From the NCBI GenBank assembly GCA_018001015.1, contig JAGNIV010000001.1:372001-436000 (forward strand): a stretch of DNA of 64,000 nt. The letters run 5' to 3'. Made by a program: the position numbers and the translations under genes. Positions 33,336-42,729 of this stretch are shown piece after piece; positions within the stretch are counted from its first letter, which is position 1, and each line of letters starts with the position of its first letter. This DNA comes from Phenylobacterium sp. Its GTDB lineage: Bacteria > Pseudomonadota > Alphaproteobacteria > Caulobacterales > Caulobacteraceae. The notes below the pieces were generated by a model. That model ran no database searches and was not told the origin of the DNA. It was given only the letters and a program-made list of their open reading frames with translations.

Positions 33336-35181
33336 GCGTAGCCTCGATCCCGAACAGCGAACGCTCTACGGCGCCAATCTTCAGCCGCCGGCGGGCTATG
33401 TCTTCGACGCGGCGGTCGCCACGACCTTCTCGCTCGACTTCGAGACCGCGCTCGCCGTGCCGGTCAGTCTGGCGCTCTTCGCCGCCGAGAACCGCGACGA
33501 CATTCTTTCTCATCCTCTGGCGCTGCTGGAGGGCGCCGAGCGCATCGCCGGCCGCCTCGTCGTCTTCACCGACGCCGGCCATATCCAGGCGAGCGCCCGG
33601 CCGCATTCCCGCCTTTGCTCGCTGCTCGAACGCATCATCGTCGAGGTCGCCGCCCCTCAAGGCGGGGCCTTCCACCCCAAGATGTGGGCGCTGCGCTTCA
33701 CGCCGTTGCGGCCCGAAGACCCCGCCCGCCTGCGTCTGCTCATTCTCTCCCGAAACCTGACGCGCGATCGCTCATGGGATATTGCCGCCACCCTCGACGG
33801 CGTGATCACCAAGCAGCCCAAGGCCGTCAATCGCCCGGTCGCCGACTTCCTTCGCCAGCTCCCCGACCTCGCGACCGTCGGCGCTCCCGACGGAACGAAG
33901 ACGCTTGTCGATGACCTGGCCGAAGACATACGACGCGCTGAATGGAGCCTGCCCGAACCGTTCCAGAGCGTCTCCTTCGCCGTCAACGGCCTCGGCGGCA
34001 AGCCGTGGCGCCCGGAATCCTGCGCTCGGCTGGGCGTCGTGTCGCCCTTCTGCGACGATCAAACCTTGTCGATGCTCGCCCGGCTGGCCAGCGCCGAAAA
34101 GCCCATCTTCATCGGGCGATCCGACGAACTCGCCCAGGTGCCCGGCGCCACGCTCGATGGCTTTGCCCGCGTGGCCGTGCTCGATGAAATGGCGGCCACG
34201 GAAGATGGCGAGGAGGAGGACGCAGCGGCCCTGCAAGGGCTCCATGCCAAGGCGTTCATCGCCGAACGCGGCTGGGACACCGCGATCACGGTCGGCTCGG
34301 GAAACGCCACGCGGCCGGCGCTGCTGACCGGCAGCAATGTCGAGATCTTCACCACCCTGACCGGGAAGCGATCGCGGGTCGGCAGCGTCGAGGAAATCCT
34401 CGGCGACAAGGGGTTTGGCCGGCTGACGCGGCCGTTCGTCCGCGACGAGACGGGAGCCGCCGATGCCGCGCAACGAGCCGCCGAGGCTCGTTTGGATCAG
34501 GCCCGGCGCGAGATTTGCCGCAGCGGCCTCACGCTCCGTTGCGAGCGCGGCGAGCACAGCGCAGATGGTGCGCCGGTCTGGCGGGTCTGGCTGATCCCGT
34601 GCGAACCGCTGCCCCTTACCGGGCTCGGTGCGCTGCGAGTTTGGCCGATCACACGGGGCGAAGGGCATGCGCGCGATGTGCTGGAGCCGCTCCGACAGGG
34701 ACAGCCCGCCGACCTTTGCGCAATGCCCTTGGTCGACCTTACCCGGTTCCTCGCCTGTCACCTGACGGACGAGACGGAAGGCGTCTCGATCCTGTTCAGC
34801 ACCGGGCTCATGATGGAGGGGCTGCCCGCAGAGCGTCACGCCGCCATCCTGCGCTGGGTGATCGACAGCAAGGACGCCTTCTTCCGCTATCTCCGCCTGC
34901 TCCTCTCCGAATTGGGCGATCCCTTCGCCGCCGCCCTCGCGGCGCAGGACGGGTCAGGTCAGGGCGCTTGGCGCGCGGCAAGCGACGACGCGCCCATCCT
35001 CGAGGAGATGGTTCGGGCCTTCTGCCGGGGCGGAGACCAGCTTCGCGCCATCGAACGGCTGATCGCACGCCTGGAAACCGGCGACGGTGACGATACCGAT
35101 CCGATTCCGGCCGAGTTCCGCGCACTCTGGAACACATTCCGAATTGCGCTCGCCACGCAGGATGCCGCGCATGCCGAATGA
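33325..35181 (+). CDS. PLD-like nuclease-family protein (two HxK half-sites)
   Basis: 618 residues from ATG 33325. It has two phospholipase-D-type half-sites: FHPKMWALRF with LILSRNLTRDRSWD (about residues 114-160) and LHAKAFIAERGWDTAITVGSGNATRPAL (about residues 305-335). Both have H-x-K followed by a conserved N (SRN, GSGN), as in PLD nucleases associated with helicases. The C-terminal 250 residues have no recognisable domain. It overlaps the DUF6361 gene and the helicase gene by 11 nt each. By analogy with DrmC-like and other helicase-linked PLD proteins it may cut nucleic acid; this is an inference. Confidence 0.82.
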   Translation: MLNRRSLDPEQRTLYGANLQPPAGYVFDAAVATTFSLDFETALAVPVSLALFAAENRDDILSHPLALLEGAERIAGRLVVFTDAGHIQASARPHSRLCSLLERIIVEVAAPQGGAFHPKMWALRFTPLRPEDPARLRLLILSRNLTRDRSWDIAATLDGVITKQPKAVNRPVADFLRQLPDLATVGAPDGTKTLVDDLAEDIRRAEWSLPEPFQSVSFAVNGLGGKPWRPESCARLGVVSPFCDDQTLSMLARLASAEKPIFIGRSDELAQVPGATLDGFARVAVLDEMAATEDGEEEDAAALQGLHAKAFIAERGWDTAITVGSGNATRPALLTGSNVEIFTTLTGKRSRVGSVEEILGDKGFGRLTRPFVRDETGAADAAQRAAEARLDQARREICRSGLTLRCERGEHSADGAPVWRVWLIPCEPLPLTGLGALRVWPITRGEGHARDVLEPLRQGQPADLCAMPLVDLTRFLACHLTDETEGVSILFSTGLMMEGLPAERHAAILRWVIDSKDAFFRYLRLLLSELGDPFAAALAAQDGSGQGAWRAASDDAPILEEMVRAFCRGGDQLRAIERLIARLETGDGDDTDPIPAEFRALWNTFRIALATQDAAHAE

Positions 35182-38167
35182 ACGGTTTCGCGCCGACGCA
35201 GCGCTCGCTCCACTCAAGGTCTTTCAGCGGCGCACCGTCGACTACGTCTTCGATCGGCTCTACGGCCAGGACGATCCTGTCCGCCAGTTCCTGGTCGCCG
35301 ACGAAGTTGGCCTTGGCAAGACGATGGTGGCGCGCGGGGTCATCGCCCGCATGATCGAACACCTGTGGGACAGCACCAAGCGGATCGACATCCTCTACAT
35401 CTGCTCAAACCAGGCGATCGCCGCCCAGAACCTCAACCGGCTGAACGTCCTCGGGCGGCGCGAGCTGGCCCTGCCGACCCGCATGACCCTTGTTCCCCTG
35501 CAACTGCGCGACCAGGCGGGCCTCGACGCCAACAGGGTGAACTTCATCAGCCTGACGCCGGGCACGACTTTCGATCTGCGCTCCGCGACGGGCGTGACGC
35601 AGGAACGCGCCTTGCTGTTCCATCTCCTGCGCGACCTCGTTACGCGCCCGCGCGGCCTGCACAACCTGTTGCAGGTCACGGCCGGCGTCGAGGGTTGGAA
35701 CCGCGCCGTGGACAACCTCACCCTCGAAGGCGTCGACAAGCGCATCATCGAGCGTTTCCGCCGCGACGTGCAGGCGGATCGGGACCTCTTCGAGGAACTC
35801 GAACGGGTTTGCGAACTCTTCCCGCGCCGCCGGGACACCTATCCCGCAGAAATGACGCAGCCCCGCAACAGCCTGGTCGCCCGGCTCCGCGCCAAGCTGT
35901 CCCACGCCTGCGTGGATGCGCTGCAACCCGACCTCATCATCATGGACGAGTTCCAGCGGTTCCGGGATCTGCTGCATGGCGACAGCGACGCGGCGATCCT
36001 CGCGCGCGAACTGTTCGACTACTCGGGAGGCGACGGGCACGCCGCCCGCACCTTGCTGCTCTCCGCCACACCCTACCGGATGCTCACGCTCGCCGGCGAC
36101 GAGCCCGACGAAGGCGACCACTATCAGGACTTCCTTGAGACCCTGAGTTTCCTCTACGGCGGGGAAAAGGGGCCGGAGGTGGCAGCCACGCTGGCGCGTG
36201 AAATGCGCGCCTTCCGCGGCCTCCTGCATGCCCTGCCACAGTCACATGCCTCAGCGGTCGAGACCCGCCAGACCATCGAACGGCGCCTGCGCCGTGTGAT
36301 CGCCCGAACCGAGCGGGTCGCATCCACGGTCGAGCGCGACTCCATGATGAGCGAGCCTCCCATCACGGTCTCGATCGCGCCCGCCGACCTCGCGCAGGCA
36401 TCCGCCGTTTCTCAGGTGGCGCGCACGCTCGATGCGCCGGAGATCATCGAATACTGGAAGTCTTCGCCCTATCTGCTCAACTTCATGCGCCACTACAGCC
36501 TGAAGCGGCTGCTGGAAGACCAGGTCGACGCGCCTTCGGCCGTGCTCCGCACTGCAATCCAGGCGGCTCGACCGGCCATGCTCGATCACGACGCCATCGA
36601 CGCCTATGCGCCGCTGGACCCGGCCAACGGCCGTATGCGCGCGATCATGGACGACATCTTCGGCCAGCACCTGGAACAGAACCTCTGGATACCCGCCGCC
36701 ATGCCCTATTACGGCGAGGCGCGAGCCGGGGCGCCGCTGACCAAGGCGCTGATATTTTCGTCCTGGTCCATGGTGCCCGATGCGATCGCAGCCCTGCTGT
36801 CCTACGAAGCCGAACGGCGCATGGGCGTCGGCGAATCCGGCCGGCGCTATTTCGAGCAGCATCGCCTGCGTCCCTTGCAGTTTCGGCAGGATCACGGCCG
36901 GCTCGCGGGTCTGCGCGCGCTGCTGCTGATCTATCCCTCGCCGGCGCTGGCCGAGTTGGCCGATCCGCTGGCGGTGTTCAGCGAAACGGGGGCCGCCTTG
37001 TCGCTGGAGGGAATGCGCTCCGCTGTGGGCGACCGCCTCAAGCCCGCCATCGGTGCTTTGAAGGAAGGCGCGGTGTCGCATCAGGACGCGCACAGCGCCG
37101 AGTGGGCCGCCCCAGCCGTGATCGATGACCTGCTGGGCGCGCGATCCCGCGCCTGGCTGGAAGCGCCCCACGGCATGCGCGCCCTGGCGAGCGAAGACGC
37201 CTTCCACGATCATGTCGCCGAATTGGCGGCAGCGGTGAAGACGCACGACATCGGCGCTTTGTCCGACGATCTTTCGGACCTGCTGGTTGACGTCGCGCTC
37301 GGCAGTCCGGCCGTCTGCGCGCTTCGCGCCCTCAAGCGGATCGCGCCCGAGCTGGCGTGGGATGACCCACGCTTGCTCAGCGCCGCCGCCGAAGTCGCCT
37401 GGTCGTTCCGGGCTCTGTTCAATCAGCATGACGCGGTCGCCTTGCTGCGACGGGATACCGACGATCATTACTGGCGCCGCGTGCTGGCCTATTGCGCCCA
37501 GCACAACCTACAGGCCGTCCTGGACGAATACGCACATTACCTCGTCGACGCCGAAGGTCTCGGTGCCCGCCCAGCCGACGACCGCGCAATCGGTGTCGCT
37601 CGCGCCATGGCCCAGGCCCTGGCTATCCGCCCGTCGCAGATCGACGTCGATGACGTGCAGGTCGATGGAGAGTCCCTCGCCATCAGCAAGTTCCAGATGC
37701 GCGGACGCTTCGCGATGCGGCTCGCCGACTACAAGGACGAAGACGGCGCCGTCGCACGGCTCGGAGGCGTGCGTGACGCCTTCAACTCACCATTCCGGCC
37801 GTTCGTTCTCGCCACCACGTCGGTCGGCCAGGAAGGGCTGGACTTCCACCCCTATTGCTATCGCGTCTATCACTGGAACTTGCCGGGCAACCCGGTGGAC
37901 CTTGAGCAGCGCGAAGGCCGCGTTCACCGCTTCAAGGGCCATGCCGTGCGCCTCAACCTAGCCGAACGCCAGGCCGCGGTCGTCAGGGGCCGCGGGCAGG
38001 CTCCTGACGACCCGTGGAAGCTGATGTTCGAGCACGCGCGATCCGAGGCGGCGGTCGACACCGATCTCATCCCCTATGGGGCCGATTTCACGCGAACAAA
38101 TGCGAAATGTTGCGAGAACATGCTCGCACCAGATGCGCACCCACCTCCTGGCAAGTTATTGAAATAA
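35171..38167 (+). CDS. SF2/SNF2-like helicase of the DUF6361-PLD module (C-terminus probably truncated)
   Basis: 998 residues from ATG 35171 (AGGA about 9 nt upstream); ATG 35162 is an alternative, and an open frame back to 35087 is inside the PLD gene. Helicase motifs: Walker A VADEVGLGKTMVARG (about residue 42), motif II IIMDEFQRF (about residue 257), motif III LLLSATPYRM, and the second lobe with LATTSVGQEGLDFHPYCYRVYHWNLPG (about residue 880) and the arginine-finger motif QREGRVHR. After DTDLIPY the sequence turns into an unlike tail (GADFTRTNAKCCENM...) and stops at a hairpin; relatives continue for some tens of residues, so the end looks replaced by DNA at the island boundary. Confidence 0.82.
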   Translation: MPNERFRADAALAPLKVFQRRTVDYVFDRLYGQDDPVRQFLVADEVGLGKTMVARGVIARMIEHLWDSTKRIDILYICSNQAIAAQNLNRLNVLGRRELALPTRMTLVPLQLRDQAGLDANRVNFISLTPGTTFDLRSATGVTQERALLFHLLRDLVTRPRGLHNLLQVTAGVEGWNRAVDNLTLEGVDKRIIERFRRDVQADRDLFEELERVCELFPRRRDTYPAEMTQPRNSLVARLRAKLSHACVDALQPDLIIMDEFQRFRDLLHGDSDAAILARELFDYSGGDGHAARTLLLSATPYRMLTLAGDEPDEGDHYQDFLETLSFLYGGEKGPEVAATLAREMRAFRGLLHALPQSHASAVETRQTIERRLRRVIARTERVASTVERDSMMSEPPITVSIAPADLAQASAVSQVARTLDAPEIIEYWKSSPYLLNFMRHYSLKRLLEDQVDAPSAVLRTAIQAARPAMLDHDAIDAYAPLDPANGRMRAIMDDIFGQHLEQNLWIPAAMPYYGEARAGAPLTKALIFSSWSMVPDAIAALLSYEAERRMGVGESGRRYFEQHRLRPLQFRQDHGRLAGLRALLLIYPSPALAELADPLAVFSETGAALSLEGMRSAVGDRLKPAIGALKEGAVSHQDAHSAEWAAPAVIDDLLGARSRAWLEAPHGMRALASEDAFHDHVAELAAAVKTHDIGALSDDLSDLLVDVALGSPAVCALRALKRIAPELAWDDPRLLSAAAEVAWSFRALFNQHDAVALLRRDTDDHYWRRVLAYCAQHNLQAVLDEYAHYLVDAEGLGARPADDRAIGVARAMAQALAIRPSQIDVDDVQVDGESLAISKFQMRGRFAMRLADYKDEDGAVARLGGVRDAFNSPFRPFVLATTSVGQEGLDFHPYCYRVYHWNLPGNPVDLEQREGRVHRFKGHAVRLNLAERQAAVVRGRGQAPDDPWKLMFEHARSEAAVDTDLIPYGADFTRTNAKCCENMLAPDAHPPPGKLLK

Positions 38168-38170
38168 CTT
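38153..38170. repeat. Short AT-rich inverted repeat at the helicase stop
   Basis: AAGTTATT and AATAACTT flank a 2-nt loop, a perfect 8-bp stem unlike the surrounding GC-rich DNA; another 6-bp stem (TGCGAG...CTCGCA, 38111-38128) lies just before it. This marks the probable right junction of the element. The following 38171-38359 show no gene. Confidence 0.45.
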
Positions 38171-38359
38171 ACGAATCCATCCAGTCCATCATGGGCGCAA
38201 CGGACAGTCGGTGGGAGGAAATCGGCACGGGCATCGGGTCTCAGGCGGCGAACGATGGGAGCCGCGCGGGGCGGCTCCCGTTCGCCTTAGCAGATACCGA
38301 TCCTATCCGCACGGCCAGGCCGCCGCCGCCAAATCCGCTCGCCAGGGTCAGGCGGCCGG

Positions 38360-39151
38360 CTATGGCGGGCTGGACTCAGGGGCGACCTCGCCGGCGACCA
38401 GCAAGCCGCAGGCCAGCAACTCCGACCAGATCTGCTCGGGGCTCTCGGCGAAGCGGAAGATTTCGAGGTCCGCGGCGTCGGCCATCCCCGCCGCCACCAG
38501 GGCTTCGAAGTTGATGATCGACCGCCAATAGGCCTCGTCAAAGAGCACCACGGGAATCCGTGGCGACTTGTCGGTCTGGCGCAGGGTCAGGATCTCGAAC
38601 AGTTCGTCCAGGGTCCCGAAGCCGCCGGGAAACACCACCAGGGCGTTGGCGCGCATGGCCAGGTGCATCTTGCGCATGGCGAAGTAGTGGAACCGGAACG
38701 TCAGCTCCGGGGTCGAATAGGCGTTCGGCTCCTGCTCGTGGGGCAGGCTGATATTGAACCCGATGGACGGCGCGCCGACGTCGGCGGCCCCACGATTGGC
38801 GGCCTCCATGATCCCAGGTCCGCCGCCGGTGGCGATCACGTTGTCACGCGTCCGGTCGCCCGCTCGAATGGCGCCGCCCTGCTGGGACGCCAGGGCGGCG
38901 AACGCCCGCGCCGCGGCATACCACTGCGCTTGCTTGCCAGGCCCAGCCTCCGAAATCCGGGCGCTGCCGAACACCACCAGGGTGGATCGCACCCCCCAGG
39001 CGGCCAGCGCCTCGTCCACCTTGGAGAACTCCAGCATGAAACGGACACCACGCATCGAGGAGCTCAGCAGAAAATCCTGATCCAAGGCCGCCAGCCGATA
39101 GGCGGGTGAGGTCGATTGCGCCCTATTGGGCGCCGGTTCAGGGGTCGGCAT
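38360..39151 (-). CDS. LOG-family / TIGR00730 Rossmann-fold protein
   Basis: 263 residues from ATG 39151, with GGAGG upstream. It contains VIATGGGPGIMEAANRGAADVG and the signature PGGFGTLDELFEILTLRQT. Proteins with this motif include cytokinin-activating phosphoribohydrolases (LOG), which release a base from nucleoside monophosphates; this longer N-terminal form is the bacterial type often labelled 'TIGR00730'. Substrate unverified. Divergent from the oxidoreductase gene at 39289. First gene that looks chromosomal on the right. Confidence 0.9.
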   Translation of the reverse strand: MPTPEPAPNRAQSTSPAYRLAALDQDFLLSSSMRGVRFMLEFSKVDEALAAWGVRSTLVVFGSARISEAGPGKQAQWYAAARAFAALASQQGGAIRAGDRTRDNVIATGGGPGIMEAANRGAADVGAPSIGFNISLPHEQEPNAYSTPELTFRFHYFAMRKMHLAMRANALVVFPGGFGTLDELFEILTLRQTDKSPRIPVVLFDEAYWRSIINFEALVAAGMADAADLEIFRFAESPEQIWSELLACGLLVAGEVAPESSPP

Positions 39152-39288
39152 ACGAGATTCCTCCAGGACGCGGGCAAACAGGATCGCGACGCCGCGCGCC
39201 ACCTGATCTGGCGCAACCTGCCCGCGCGCCTGATTTCGATCAATGCGCGCGCTGGCCGCGAGCGGGAGGATGCGGGCAGGAGCCGCAC

Positions 39289-39891
39289 ATGAAACACGCC
39301 ATCATCGTCGCCCATCCCAACCCCCACAGCCTGACTTGCGCCGCCGGCGCCGCCTATGCGGCGGCTGTGGAGGCCCTGGGCCATCAGGCGCTGGTCCGTG
39401 ACCTCTATCAACTGGACTTCGACCCCCGCCTGCAGGCCGCCGAGATTCCCGGAGCGGCCGGCTACGCCTTCGGCGCCGACGTGCTGCAGGAACGCCGCCT
39501 TCTGGCCGACGCCGATGTCTTCGCCTTCGTCTACCCGCTGTGGTTCAACGCCCCGCCGGCGATGCTGAAGGGCTACGTCGATCGCGTCTTCAGCATGGGC
39601 TTTGGCTACGGCCCTGCCCTTGGGGGAACCGAGCCCCTGCTGGAAGGCAGGAAGCTGATCAGCTTCAGTTTCTCAGGCGCCCCGGAGCCCTGGGTTCGCG
39701 ACAGTGGGGCGCTTCGGGCCCTGATGACGGTGTTTGACCTTCACCTCGCCGCCGTCTGCGGGCTGCAGGTGCTGGATCACAAACACATCGGCGGTATCGT
39801 TCCCGGCATCACCGAGGAGGCCGTCGCCGACGTGCTGACAGAGGTGGGCCGCACCGTCGCCGAATCCTTCGGCAGCCAAAGCTCAATTTGA
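39289..39891 (+). CDS. NAD(P)H-dependent oxidoreductase (flavodoxin-like, NQO/MdaB type)
   Basis: 200 residues from ATG 39289, AGGAG 8 nt upstream. The flavodoxin-like fold is shown by IIVAHPNPHSLT at the N-terminus, FAFVYPLWFNAPPAMLKGYVDRVFSMGFGYG in the middle and LISFSFSGAPEPW later. Members reduce quinones or related compounds by two electrons with FAD. 26 nt separate it from the next gene, so co-transcription is likely. Confidence 0.88.
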   Translation: MKHAIIVAHPNPHSLTCAAGAAYAAAVEALGHQALVRDLYQLDFDPRLQAAEIPGAAGYAFGADVLQERRLLADADVFAFVYPLWFNAPPAMLKGYVDRVFSMGFGYGPALGGTEPLLEGRKLISFSFSGAPEPWVRDSGALRALMTVFDLHLAAVCGLQVLDHKHIGGIVPGITEEAVADVLTEVGRTVAESFGSQSSI

Positions 39892-39916
39892 GCCCTATCC
39901 TCCAGGAGCGCCTCCG

Positions 39917-41527
39917 TTGACCGTCAAACTGACCTTTCACGGCGCCGCGGGCTGCGTCACCGGATTTTGCGCGCGCCTGGAGGTTGATGGCGCCGCGATG
40001 CTGATCGACTGCGGCATGTTCCAAGGCTCGAAGACCCTCAAGGCCCTGAACTACAACGACTTCCCCTTCGATGTCGGCAAGATCGACGCGGTGCTGCTGA
40101 CCCATGCCCACATCGATCACTCAGGCCTGCTGCCCAAGCTCATGAAAGCCGGCTTCACCGGGCCGATCTATGCAACGGCCGCCACGCGCGACCTATGCGA
40201 CATCATGCTGGCCGACGCCGGCGGCATCCAGGAGAGCGAGGTCCGACACCTCAATCGCCGCAATGAGCGGCGCGGCCGGCCCAGCGTCGAACCCATCTAC
40301 ACCGAGCGAGACGCCGCCAAGGTGATGGGGCAGTTCAAGAAGGTGAAGCTGGGCGCGCCGGCGGCCATCCTGCCCGGCGTGACGGCCATCTACTGGGAGG
40401 CCGGCCACATCCTCGGCGCCGCCTCCATCGAGGTTCAGGTGGAGACGGCGGAGGGGCCGGTAAAGCTGCTGTTCTCCGGCGATATCGGCAGCGGCGGGCG
40501 GGACTATTCACCCGACCCCGACGGTCCCAGCGGCGTGGATCATCTGATCGTGGAGTCCACCTATGGTGACCGCGAGCGGCTGGATCTGGACGGCGAGGCC
40601 CGGCGCGCCGTGCTCACCCAGGAACTCCTCGACGCCCATGAAGCGGGGGGGCCGGTGCTGATCCCGGCCTTCGCGGTGGAACGCTCCCAGGAGCTGCTGG
40701 CCGACATTCTCACCCTCATGGACGACGGCCGGATTCCCAAGGCCGACATCTTCCTGGACTCGCCCCTGGCCATCGAGGCGACAGAGATCTTCCAGCGCCG
40801 CGGCTGGAACCGAACCACCGAGAGCAACCCTTTCCAGGACCTGCACTCGGGGGGGCGGCTGCGGTTCCTGCGCAAACCCAAGGAGAGCGACAGCCTCGAG
40901 AAGCTGAGGGGTTGGCACCTGATCATGGCCGCCAGCGGCATGTGCGACGCCGGCCGCGTGCGGCGGCATCTGAAGCGGCTGCTCTGGCGCAAGGACGCCA
41001 CCGTCCTGTTGTCGGGCTTCCAGGCCATGGGGACGCTTGGCCGCATCCTGCAGGACGGCGCCAGCCGCGTTTCGATCGAGGGCGAGCAGATCCAGGTCAG
41101 GGCGCGGATCCGCGCCCTGGACGTCTATTCGGCGCACGCCGACGCCTCGGGCCTGACCAACTGGGTGAAGGCGCGCGGGCCCGTCGCCGGCCAGGTCTTC
41201 ATCCTGCACGGCGAACCCTCCGCGCGGGAGGGTCTGCGGACCCGCCTCGTGACGGCTGGACTCCAGCCTGACCGCATCGCCCTGCCCGGGATGGACGAAG
41301 GTTATGTCCTTACCGCCACCAAGGCCCAGCCGGCCGGCGAAGCGGTTCACCGCATCGCCGCCCGCGCGGTGGCCGCACCCGACTGGCACAATGCCCGAGC
41401 TGGACTGCTGATCGAACTCGATCAGGCGCTCCAAGCCGCGGAGGACGACACGGCGCGCGAGCAGCTGCTGGCCGGCTTCCGGCTGGCCCTGACAGCGGCC
41501 AAGGCCTCACCCCCGCCGCCGGCGTGA
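39917..41527 (+). CDS. MBL-fold beta-CASP hydrolase (CPSF/RNase-like)
   Basis: 536 residues from a TTG start (TVKLTFHGAAGCVTG), with AGGAG nearby. Zinc motif THAHIDHSGLLPKL at about residue 62, then GHILGAASIEV, DIGSGGRDY, the beta-CASP region with AFAVERSQELL, MAASGMCDAGRVRRHL, and the C-terminal RMMBL segment YSAHADASGLTNW. The family acts on RNA as endo- or exonuclease; the bacterial members' cellular targets are mostly unknown. A C-terminal extension of about 75 residues is Ala-rich. Confidence 0.92.
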   Translation: MTVKLTFHGAAGCVTGFCARLEVDGAAMLIDCGMFQGSKTLKALNYNDFPFDVGKIDAVLLTHAHIDHSGLLPKLMKAGFTGPIYATAATRDLCDIMLADAGGIQESEVRHLNRRNERRGRPSVEPIYTERDAAKVMGQFKKVKLGAPAAILPGVTAIYWEAGHILGAASIEVQVETAEGPVKLLFSGDIGSGGRDYSPDPDGPSGVDHLIVESTYGDRERLDLDGEARRAVLTQELLDAHEAGGPVLIPAFAVERSQELLADILTLMDDGRIPKADIFLDSPLAIEATEIFQRRGWNRTTESNPFQDLHSGGRLRFLRKPKESDSLEKLRGWHLIMAASGMCDAGRVRRHLKRLLWRKDATVLLSGFQAMGTLGRILQDGASRVSIEGEQIQVRARIRALDVYSAHADASGLTNWVKARGPVAGQVFILHGEPSAREGLRTRLVTAGLQPDRIALPGMDEGYVLTATKAQPAGEAVHRIAARAVAAPDWHNARAGLLIELDQALQAAEDDTAREQLLAGFRLALTAAKASPPPPA

Positions 41528-41567
41528 GCGTTCCTAGCCGGGGTGGTCCGCACGCTCCGGCGCCGGA

Positions 41568-42638
41568 TCAGCCGGCGGTCTGAAGCTCCGACAAGGTCGG
41601 ATAGTCGGTGTAGCCCTCCGCGCCGGGCGAATAGAAGGTCGCCAGGTTCCACCTGTTCAGGGGCGCGCCGGTGCGCAGCCGTTCCACCAGATCAGGATTG
41701 GCCAGGAAGTCCTTGCCGAAGGCCACGGCGTCGGCCCAGCCGGCATCGAGGGCCGCCTGGGCGGTGGCGCCGGTGAACTTCTCGTTGGCGATATAGACAC
41801 CGCCGAAGGCCTTCTTCAGCCGCGGCCCCAGGCTGTCGGGGCCTTCCGCCTCCCGGGCGCAAAGGAAGGCCAGCTTGCGCTTGCCCAGTTCGGTGGCGAC
41901 GTGGGTGAAGGTCGCCGCCAGGTCGCTGTCGCCGACACTGTGGGCGTCGCCGCGCGGGGCCAGGTGCATGCCGACGCGGTCAGAGCCCCAGACCGAGACC
42001 GCGGCGTCGGCGCATTCCAGCATCAGCCGGGCGCGGTTGGCGATCGAGCCGCCGTACTGGTCGGTGCGCTGGTTGGAGCTGTCTTGCAGGAACTGGTCGA
42101 GCAGGTAGCCGTTGGCGCCGTGCAACTCCACCCCGTCGAAGCCGGCCTTTTCGGCGTTCTGGGCGCCCAGGCGGAAGGCTTCGACCACATCCTGGACCTC
42201 GCTGGTCTCCAGGGCGCGCGGGGTCGGATAGGGCCGCTCGGGCCGCAGCAGGCTGACATGGCCCTTGGCGGCGATGGCGCTGGGTCCCACCGGCGCGCGA
42301 CCGTCCAGGAAGGTTGGGTCGGAGATGCGGCCCACGTGCCAGATCTGCATGAAGATGCGACCGCCCGCGGCATGCACCGCCGAGGTCACCTGCCGCCAAC
42401 CTTGCGTCTGTTCGGCAGACCAGACGCCGGGCACGCCGGCATAGCCCACGCCCATCGGATCGACGGGCACGCCCTCGGAGATCAACAGGCCCGCCGAGGC
42501 GCGCTGCTCATAGTACTTGGCCATCAGCGCGTTGGGGACCCGGCTGTCGCCCGCGCGGCTGCGCGTCAGGGGCGCCATGATCACCCGATTGGGCAGGGTC
42601 AGGGCGCCGACGACGAGCGGATCGAAAAGCGAGGGCAT
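41568..42638 (-). CDS. Old yellow enzyme-family alkene reductase
   Basis: 356 residues. FMN-dependent TIM barrel: LPNRVIMAPLTRSRA, MQIWHVGRIS, GFDGVELHGANGYLLDQFLQDSSNQRTDQYGGSIANRARL, and the C-terminal VAFGKDFLANPDLVERL. These enzymes reduce activated C=C bonds of enones or nitro compounds with NADPH. Monocistronic; converges toward the MBL gene with a 40-nt gap. Confidence 0.93.
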   Translation of the reverse strand: MPSLFDPLVVGALTLPNRVIMAPLTRSRAGDSRVPNALMAKYYEQRASAGLLISEGVPVDPMGVGYAGVPGVWSAEQTQGWRQVTSAVHAAGGRIFMQIWHVGRISDPTFLDGRAPVGPSAIAAKGHVSLLRPERPYPTPRALETSEVQDVVEAFRLGAQNAEKAGFDGVELHGANGYLLDQFLQDSSNQRTDQYGGSIANRARLMLECADAAVSVWGSDRVGMHLAPRGDAHSVGDSDLAATFTHVATELGKRKLAFLCAREAEGPDSLGPRLKKAFGGVYIANEKFTGATAQAALDAGWADAVAFGKDFLANPDLVERLRTGAPLNRWNLATFYSPGAEGYTDYPTLSELQTAG

Positions 42639-42729
42639 GGGGCGTCCTTGGGTTATCGGCGCCGGTCCATCGCCCGCGCGTCAGAGCACATAGGCGCCCA
42701 ATCCCCCCTTGCCCAGGGGCGCTTGACCT

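Larger units (their letters stand above)
8735..38170. mobile_element. Integrative/conjugative-type element (Trb T4SS backbone with cargo)
   Basis: From the DUF2274 gene (8735) to the truncated helicase (38167) the genes form a known mobile module: Trb secretion genes, coupling protein, relaxase, transglycosylase, TraF, AlpA-like, ArdC, DUF736. Cargo sits between trbB and copG-traG and at the right end. The boundaries given are the outermost element-like genes. I found no integrase, no attachment-site repeats and no tRNA at either end, so the element may extend left of the window (the P450/receptor block could be cargo) or be a decayed relic. Confidence 0.7.

Noticed and set aside
8700-38360. 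Attachment-site direct repeats flanking the element
   Set aside because: Compared 8690-8760 with 38070-38240 by eye and found no repeat longer than chance; the left end may lie outside the window.
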